DNA of 64,000 nt, taken from Moringa oleifera. Lineage: Eukaryota; Streptophyta; Magnoliopsida; Brassicales; Moringaceae. This document shows, piece after piece, positions 57,060 to 64,000 of this stretch (the first letter of the stretch is position 1; each line of letters opens with the position of its first letter). The notes below the pieces were generated by a model. It saw only the letters and a program-made list of their open reading frames with translations, searched no databases and had not been told where the DNA came from. The translations under genes were made by a program, and so were the position numbers. The stretch spans positions 1 through 64,000 of the forward strand of contig JAJFZO010000345.1 of assembly GCA_021397835.1 (NCBI GenBank), written 5' to 3'.

Positions 57060-57099
57060 CACTACAAAAAAAAAAAAACAGATTTAATGACCGATGAAT

Positions 57100-57510
57100 C
57101 TATTACTAAATTAAAACAACTTGTCACTAAAAAATTTAACGACAGATTAATGACATATAAAATTAGTAGCTAAAATCATTATGAGAAAAACTAACGACTA
57201 AATTTTGTATCTTTCGCTAATTAACGACTGATTAAAGACCAATAAGGATCTGTTGCTAAACTAGTGATAGATATTAATCTGTCACTAAACTAGTGACAGA
57301 AAAGAATTCTATCAGTAAAACATAGCGACAGATTCATTTAGTGACACATAACAATTTGTCGATATATTAATGATCAATTTAGTCTGTCATTAAGTATAGT
57401 GACAGAATAATGTTTGTTACTATTTTAGCGACAGACAGATATTAGTAATCTATCACTAAACTTAGAGGCTTCACTATAAACTAATTAGTGACTGATGGAT
57501 CGGTTATTAA
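57100..57510. repeat. Left subterminal repeats of CACTA 4
   Basis: Units on the theme CTGTCACTAAACTAGTGACAG and TTAGCGACAGATT alternate in direct and inverted orientation at 30-50 bp spacing. Confidence 0.8.
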
Positions 57511-57611
57511 TATAACTAATTTTTATAAAAAAATAAATTTAAATAACTAAACAAAAATAAAATAAACTAAAATTACATAATAAATACAAGAGCGCTTACA
57601 AAAAATTACAT

Positions 57612-59176
57612 CTAATTGTTAGGCAGTGCTGGGGATCCACTTCCTAAAAGGATAGCATCCATCCTACGGATGCACTCATTCATATCAACCTTTCTTTGTA
57701 AGCGCTCTTGCAATTTGATCTCGAAGCATATGCGATCATGCTCCCTAGCCTTACACTTCTCCTCCAATCTTTCTTCTAAAGTCCTATGCTACTTCTTCAT
57801 AGAGTTACGCTCCAGCTCTATGCACTCTTCCATAGCCTTCATCTAAGAGCATATCTTGCATAGCTAGATCATCAACAAGGTATCTATTGTGAGAGTTGTC
57901 GCCTGAATACCATGATAGAGCTTGACTCCCAAGCCCGTACACTGGACGCTTTTTCTCTCCACCTACTGCCTCATAGTAAAGCTTATTGTAGTTTTTCTCA
58001 GGTGTATTTGAAGATCCGTCCTATGGCTAAAAGCTGTGGCAACCAACTCTTCAAATCTTACAATAAATAAAGCACTTAGTTAACTTATTAGCTGAACCGA
58101 ATAGTGAAATAAAAAAAGATATAATTAAATTTACTTATTAAATATTAAAAGCAATAAACTTACATTTATTTTTTTGGAACGTTTATTTATGAACTCATCA
58201 TGATTAGATTTTCTAGTGTGAGTTCGTTTAAAAAGCTCTATTGTAGTAGGCTCACGACCCAACTCCCGTGCCTAAAAAAAATACATAATAAATAGTGATA
58301 ATATTTTCACTTATATTTCTTAAAAAAAAATTGAATATCATACATACCAAGCATCGACAATGGTTCTACAGTGAGTATAAATCGGTACTATATCGAGAGG
58401 GACGTGACCTAGGTCCACCTGTTTTGCTCCGTCGATTATAAGACATAGTTTCACACTTCTGTTTGTACTCTGATCAGTCTCATTCTATTTGCCATTGCTC
58501 CCATACAGTATCAAGGATAAATTGAGGCTTATTCCTCATCTTATGATGACATGCATACATCAAATCAGTATATTGATCCGCAGCTTGAACCTCCCATGCA
58601 ATCTTCATTATGTGATCCATAGCCTCGTCTGATGTAGAATATTTATGCAACAAAAATAAATGTTGGTAAGTATGATAAAATGGAATAAATTTTTTTTGGT
58701 AAATAATTATTCATACTTTGAATTCCTCATAATAAAACTCTTTGGTTTCCCGAGAAACCATCTTTCACATGTATCCACATGGATCGACCCTCTCTTGAAA
58801 AATTTTGTAAATCTTCGCGGAGTATTGATGCGAAGGCTCCATCTTGTCAAATAAGATAATGAATAAATATTAACAAAATTTATATATAAAGATAATGATA
58901 AAAAATACTAAAAATAATAATAAATTCTTATGTGTTATTGTCTACATAAATCTGCTGTCTACCTGAACTTTTCATACTCCTTGAGTTGCACATCCTAGTA
59001 GCAGCAAAGCCAGAAGAGGCCAAAACATGCACAGATGGTGCAACTGTGTCCTCTCTTTCATCCTAGATATGTGGAAGTGATGATATAGATCGTGGATCTC
59101 TCCCTCCGAGATACTCACCTCTTCTTCTAGAGTCACTTTTCCCCCCAGAGTCACATCGTCTCCCTTGGCCTCTCAT
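57612..59176 (-). pseudogene. CACTA 4 second gene: Ptta/En/Spm-type protein, degenerate
   Basis: Starts MRGQGRRCDSGGKSDSRRRG at 59176. The middle contains ERVDPCGYM and SRETKEFYYEEFKV (about 58840-58690), then AWEVQAADQYTDLMYACHHK near 58550-58590. ARELGREPTTIELFKRTHTR follows near 58210-58270, a hallmark of plant Ptta/En/Spm proteins. A charged C-terminal region rich in Glu, Arg and Lys (LEERLEEKCKAREHDR) is probably a coiled coil and ends LLGSGSPALPNN at 57612. No Ulp1-like domain is seen, unlike CACTA 1 and 2. Internal stops and intron-like gaps are present. Confidence 0.8.
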
Positions 59177-59303
59177 CTAATCATGTTAATGAACTTGATA
59201 AAATTTAGTTTCATAAATTAATAAAAAAATTCAAGAAAATCTCCCCTAAAAATCGAACCCAAAGCCCCTGAAATACATTATAAAAAAATAATATAAAGAA
59301 TAA

Positions 59304-62300
59304 CTAGTTTAACACATATTTCTTATAGTAGATTATATAATTAAAATAGTACCTTAAATGATAATAAAAAAATAAACTAATCATCACGTTCAAGATCTTC
59401 CTTTTTTTCATCTTTTTCCTCCATAGAATAATTTTCAAAATCTGGCTCATCTGACATATTTTTTTTTCTTCATCAATATTTATTAATGTCCCACTTGGAT
59501 CATCCAAAGATATAAGATGATCATCCGTATCATTCTCAATTTTATGGGCATTTCTCTCATCATCTTGAAACGGAGCATTTTGGCTTGATCCGCATGTCAA
59601 ATTAGAGTCTGAAAGTTCAATGCCAGATCTAGTCTTGATCTTGTAAATATCCCACCAATCAAACTTATCAGCTTTAAACTTAGATAAGGAACATAATAAA
59701 CTTGAGTTGCTTGTAAAGTTAACCCAAATAGTTCATACTTATTTAATCTTCTTGTGTGATTCATGTACTTTTATGCCCATATTCTATGTAGGATCAAACC
59801 ACTCACACTTGAGCAAAATAGTTTTATTGATTGGTAATGTTGGATATTCTAACTATAACACTTTTATTAATATATCGAAATAACCACTTTCATTTGTATT
59901 ATAATTGGACCCTTTAATACAGACTTCGCTATTCATTGTAGCTCTATCTGAACCTTGCTTTTTAGTGTGAAATTTGTACCTATTGACATAGTAACTTGGT
60001 TATGATTTCATCGATCTTAACGAACCTTTTGCAACATCCTTAATAGAATTGCACTAATCAAAGTTTAGTGGATCATGAACCTGTAAGTATTAGAAAATGA
60101 ATCATTAGACTACACTAACCAAAAATGATTTAACCAAATAAGAAATTAGATTAAAAGGACACACATATAGATTAAACCAACTAGAAAAATGAAGCTCCAG
60201 ATGAGTGTCTACCCCACGATCAGTTATACTTGGACAATGCTCACGTAATTGAGAAATATAAATCCTACGAAATATTAGCATGAAAATTAATGATCATTAT
60301 CGAAGAACATTTTTAATGTGCAAATGGCTATGTCAATTGCTATGATTAAGTTATCAAATACATATTCTGTGAATGGTTTGACCTCAAGACAATTCAACAA
60401 AACATATGTATATATAGCTTGATATTCTTTCTCTATCAAATATCGAGATTTTTCCTTTCCAAATGATCGATCATGATGTTTAAAGATCGAGATATTTTCT
60501 TCATGCTCTTTCAGCTCATAATCACTAGCATAATTTCATGACAATTTTTTATGTCGTGTATTAACATGTGGCTCGAAGCAGTGTGAGCAAAATGATGATG
60601 CCTCTTCAACCAAATATGCATTGCATATCGAGCCTTCACTTTTGCTTTATTCTTAATGTTGTTTTCTAACTTTCGTAAATACCTATGATGATAATTAAGA
60701 ATGATCAAATAATTAACATGTACAATGACATATACTAATTACATAAAGTGAAGATTAGTACCTTTCAAATGGATAGATCCATCGATACGGCACTGGACCA
60801 GCTATCTTTGCTTGATAAGCAAAGTGCACTGGAAGATGTTCAATCAAGTCAAAAAAGCTTGGAGGAAATATATGCTTGAGTTTACATAAAATTATAGGAA
60901 TTTCATTCTCAACTCGTTTCATATCTTCACTCTGAATGCTAGTTGATATAAGTTCTTTAAAACAAAGACTCAACTCTGTTAGTGCGTGCCACACATTAGT
61001 AGGCAATAACTCAGAAATGCGATGGGTAGTAATCGTCGCATGAAAACATGACAGTCATGATTTTTCATTCCAAACAGCTTCTGTTTCATCATATCCACAC
61101 ACCTTGCCATGTTTGATACATATCCATTAGGAAATCTCATATTCTTCATTCACTCACACAATACTTCTCTATTAGCTTTGTTAAGACTGTAACAAGCTTT
61201 AGGGTATTTTCCAGTGATTGTATTTCTCGCTAACTCAGGGCATTTACAAAACACCTTCAAGTCTTTCCTTGATTTTGCATTATCCTTTGTCTTTCTTTTT
61301 ACATTCATGACTGTGCTGAACACATTATCGAACACATTTTTCTCTATGTGCATGACATCAAGATTATATCGTATTGAGTTGCTGCACCAATAAGGTAAAT
61401 CCCAAAATATGTTTCATTTCTTCTAACTGCATGTCTTGCAAATAGGATTGATTATCTGATTATATCCTACTTTTGCAACTTTTCTAGCCCTAATTGATGT
61501 ATATCATGTAGCAATTCATAGCTTGATTTAATAGGAAGAGCTACTCTTCTCACCATTTTATTCTTAATGAATACAGTTTTATTCCTCCGAAATGGATGAT
61601 CTTCTGGTAAAAACTTGCGATGGTTATCAAATCAAGATTGCTTTCGTCCATTGGAAAAAGTCAATGCATCTGAATCTTCTCCATAATAAAGATAAGCCAG
61701 TCTTCTTGCTGTACTCCATCTAGATAACATCGAGTAGGCAGGAAAATCACTAATGGTACACATCAGAGCAACTTTCATGACAAAATTTTGTTTACAGCAA
61801 ATATCATACATGAACACCCTAACCTCCATAACATTTACAACTCTGCCATCAAAGGCTGCAAATAAACATCTAACTTATCTTCTGGATTTTTTTGGTCCAG
61901 GAATGATTATAGTTAGGAACATGTACTCCTTGTTCATACACATCCACGAGGATAAGTTATATGATGTGATTATTACTGGCCATGAAGAATACTGTTGGCC
62001 TGACTGACCAAACGGTTGAAATCCATCAATACTTAAACCTATTCTGACATTCCTACATTCAACAACAAAAGATGGATGCGATTGATTAAAATGCATCCAA
62101 GCAGAAGAGTCAAATCAATAACACATTACACCATCTTCAATCTCGTGTTCGGCATGCCATCTCATGTATTTAGTTGTGGTTTCTGATGCATATAGTCTTT
62201 GTAACCATGGACTGAGAGGAAAATAATACATCTTCTTATATGAAACAAGTGTTTTTTGTTTATCAGATTCTCGTCTTCATCTTTTATACAGCAAATGATT

Positions 62301-63029
62301 GCAAAACTTATAAGAACTTAATTCATTGTCTTCACCCTAGTGTATCATGCACCTGTTGTTACAAGAGTGAATCTTTTCAACCGGTAACCCTATACCTTGC
62401 ATGTACTTCTTTGTACTATAAAAATTCTCAGTCATGAGATTACAAGCAGGCATCATCTCTTTCATTAATTGGCAAATATCATCATAGCATCTTTCCAAAA
62501 TATGATGTTCTGATTTTATGTTCATCATTCTAGCAACAGTAGATAATTGTGAATGATTTTGACACCCATCCCATAATTTTTGATTAACAACATTCAACAT
62601 ATCATAGAAACATTGAGTGTCTGGATTAAGGGATTCCTCCATATGTTCTGGATTAAATTCTGGACCAAAGGCATCCATTACCATTGTTTGGTATGTATTA
62701 ACTTTATGCACAGTGATAGATCCTTCCTCAACATAATATTCAGTTGCCTTATTATTATAACTCTTATGGTTTTTCCTATGACAATTCTAAACATAATATC
62801 CCGATATGAAAGCAGATTTAGCCAAATGATATCTAACCACATCAACAGTTTCATAACGACGGTTCTAACATTTTTTACGATTATATGGATACCTTATCTT
62901 ATCTCCATCCATGAATGCCAGTTGACTACAAGCAAACTGAATGAAATATTCCACATCATCTAAAAATTCCTGATTTAAGAATCCATCTATAAGCCTAAAG
63001 TACATCCATTAGCTATCTAATGTACTCAT
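59304..63029 (-). pseudogene. CACTA 4 transposase (Transpos_assoc-Tnp2-DUF4218-DUF4216), degenerate
   Basis: Starts MSTLDS at 63029, then a stop. The Transpos_assoc domain follows (FLDDVEYFIQFACSQ, YPYNRKKC). The next block is AFGPEFNPEHMEES with CQNHSQLSTVARMMNIKSEH and ERCYDDICQLMKEMMP (62337-62711). The Tnp2 core has RIGLSIDGFQPFG, SSWPVIITSYNL and MFLTIIIPGPK (61875-62096), then TISDFPAYSMLSRWSTARR (61632-61829). MHIEKNVFDNVFSTVMNVKR is at 61294-61353. DUF4218 has FFDLIEHLPVHF and GPVPYRWIYPFERY (60755-61006). DUF4216-like sequence lies at about 59650-60000. The acidic end is at 59304-59600. Stops interrupt nearly every block. Confidence 0.85.
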
Positions 63030-64000
63030 TTTTCTGTTTCTTAAGTTGTTCTAATTAAACTAGTTCCCAAAAACTTGCCTCTTGAAAATTTTAATAATGT
63101 AAAAACTTATTATAATATAAAATAATTATTAAACAATTTCAAAATCACATAAAATGCACATGATTTATAATACAACTTGTTTAACGTTTTATGCATGCCA
63201 CCCAAAACTTCAAAGGTAAGTGATCCTATACCATTCAGAAAAGTACACTTATATGAAGTATAATATAGCAATTGATTGTTCACTCTATTTTGTAAAATTT
63301 TGGCAACATTTTTACATAGTTCTCCAAGTACATCACATGTATAGATATGAGTTAATGTTTTTCATTGAAACACACGCTCATATCCATTAGTATTTACTCG
63401 AAGAACAAAGGAGATACTGCACAAAATTTTTACAAAATAAAATGAACAACAATTTACACGTGTGCCGCACATAAATGTTATATTTCTAAACTGTCTGATT
63501 TGGACAATTCAAGAATTATTATTGAATAATTTATTTTGATGCACATACAAACACTTGACCGATAATAAATGTTCACTAATAATTCTGAAACGGTGTATCT
63601 AAAAAATATGTGTGAAGTCTAACTTTGTTAATAGTAACATTTTATTATTATCATATCATAGATTAATTTAATTGATGAACATATAAATAAATTTCTTCAA
63701 CATTAGTAATAATCATCCAAATGTAAACATGTAATTAACATAAACTAAATTTATTTAAAAAACAAAATTAATAACTTCAAATTTTAATTAACATCTAAAT
63801 AAATTAGTTTTCATAAAAATTTAATTAATTAAATTATTTATGTCATGAAATTATAATGTAATTAAACTATTATCTATGTAATCAATAACAAATTAACTAA
63901 TTTTATTAACAAATAAAATTAACAATTACAAAATTTAATTAACATCTAACTAATTTAAATTTCATAAAAATCTAATCAAATTATTTATCTCAAATTATAT
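63030..64000. other. AT-rich 5' region of CACTA 4
   Basis: No gene. The segment near 63205-63260 (GATCCTATACCATTCAG and AAGTACACTTATATGAAG) is the reverse complement of a similar segment at about 31640-31675 in CACTA 1. The last 300 bp are rich in TTAATTAACATCTAA-type sequence, like the 5' tracts of the other elements. Confidence 0.6.

Larger units (their letters stand above)
57060..64000 (-). mobile_element. CACTA (En/Spm) DNA transposon 4, left end present, right end outside window
   Basis: The terminus CACTACAAAAAAAAAAAACAG begins at 57060 inside the gypsy relic. The preceding CAT (57057-57059) is the expected 3-bp duplication, to be confirmed at the right end. It is followed by subterminal repeats, the second gene (57612-59176) and transposase (59304-63029), both on the minus strand, then the AT-rich 5' region to the window edge. 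Confidence 0.88.

Noticed and set aside
57616..57846. Plus-strand 76-codon frame
   Set aside because: Antisense to the coiled-coil end of the CACTA 4 second gene, which shows family motifs on the other strand.

Overview
This window is nuclear DNA of a flowering plant. It is very AT-rich, it carries single-exon calmodulin-like (CML) genes of the CML37/38/39 and rgs-CaM type, and it is packed with plant CACTA (En/Spm) DNA transposons and a Ty3/gypsy relic. The species cannot be named from the sequence. No bacterial, organellar, tRNA or rRNA features were seen.

Region 1 (1-28.5 kb) is a head-to-tail tandem array with a period of 2.25-2.28 kb. Each unit holds one intronless minus-strand EF-hand gene, about 1.2 kb of 3' flank and about 0.5 kb of 5' flank with a TATA box. 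Fourteen gene copies and one partial unit are recognisable up to 51.4 kb, and the array probably continues past the left edge. Copies 1-7 encode essentially one 189-residue protein. Copies 8, 9, 10 and 12 carry nonsense codons or frameshifts. Copy 11 is open but divergent, with an altered fourth EF-hand. Copies 13 and 14 are broken and have been hit by transposons. The array is therefore young and homogenised on the left and old and eroding on the right.

Region 2 (29.0-51.4 kb) is the eroding end. Copy 13 is split by a complete 11.75-kb CACTA element (29042-40796, target duplication ATA). That element carries a second, 1.3-kb non-autonomous CACTA inside its transposase gene (32160-33466, target duplication GTA). 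A second CACTA (43220 to about 50752, opposite orientation) sits in the promoter of copy 14. Its right end and about 165 bp of flanking promoter are missing.

Region 3 (51.4-64.0 kb) begins with a truncated plus-strand CACTA (51388-54925). A decayed Ty3/gypsy pol relic follows (about 54930-57059). Last comes a CACTA of the same family as the truncated one, in the opposite orientation, starting at 57060 and running off the right edge. All CACTA elements share one plan: a transposase gene (Transpos_assoc, Tnp2, DUF4218, DUF4216 blocks) and a second gene (Ptta/En/Spm type), which in the two larger elements ends in a Ulp1-like C48 protease domain. Every one of these genes is interrupted by stop codons.

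Functionally, the only genes likely to make full-length protein are the CML copies 1-7 and possibly 11. They are calcium sensors with three canonical EF-hands and one degenerate one. The remaining sequence is mobile DNA and its debris.
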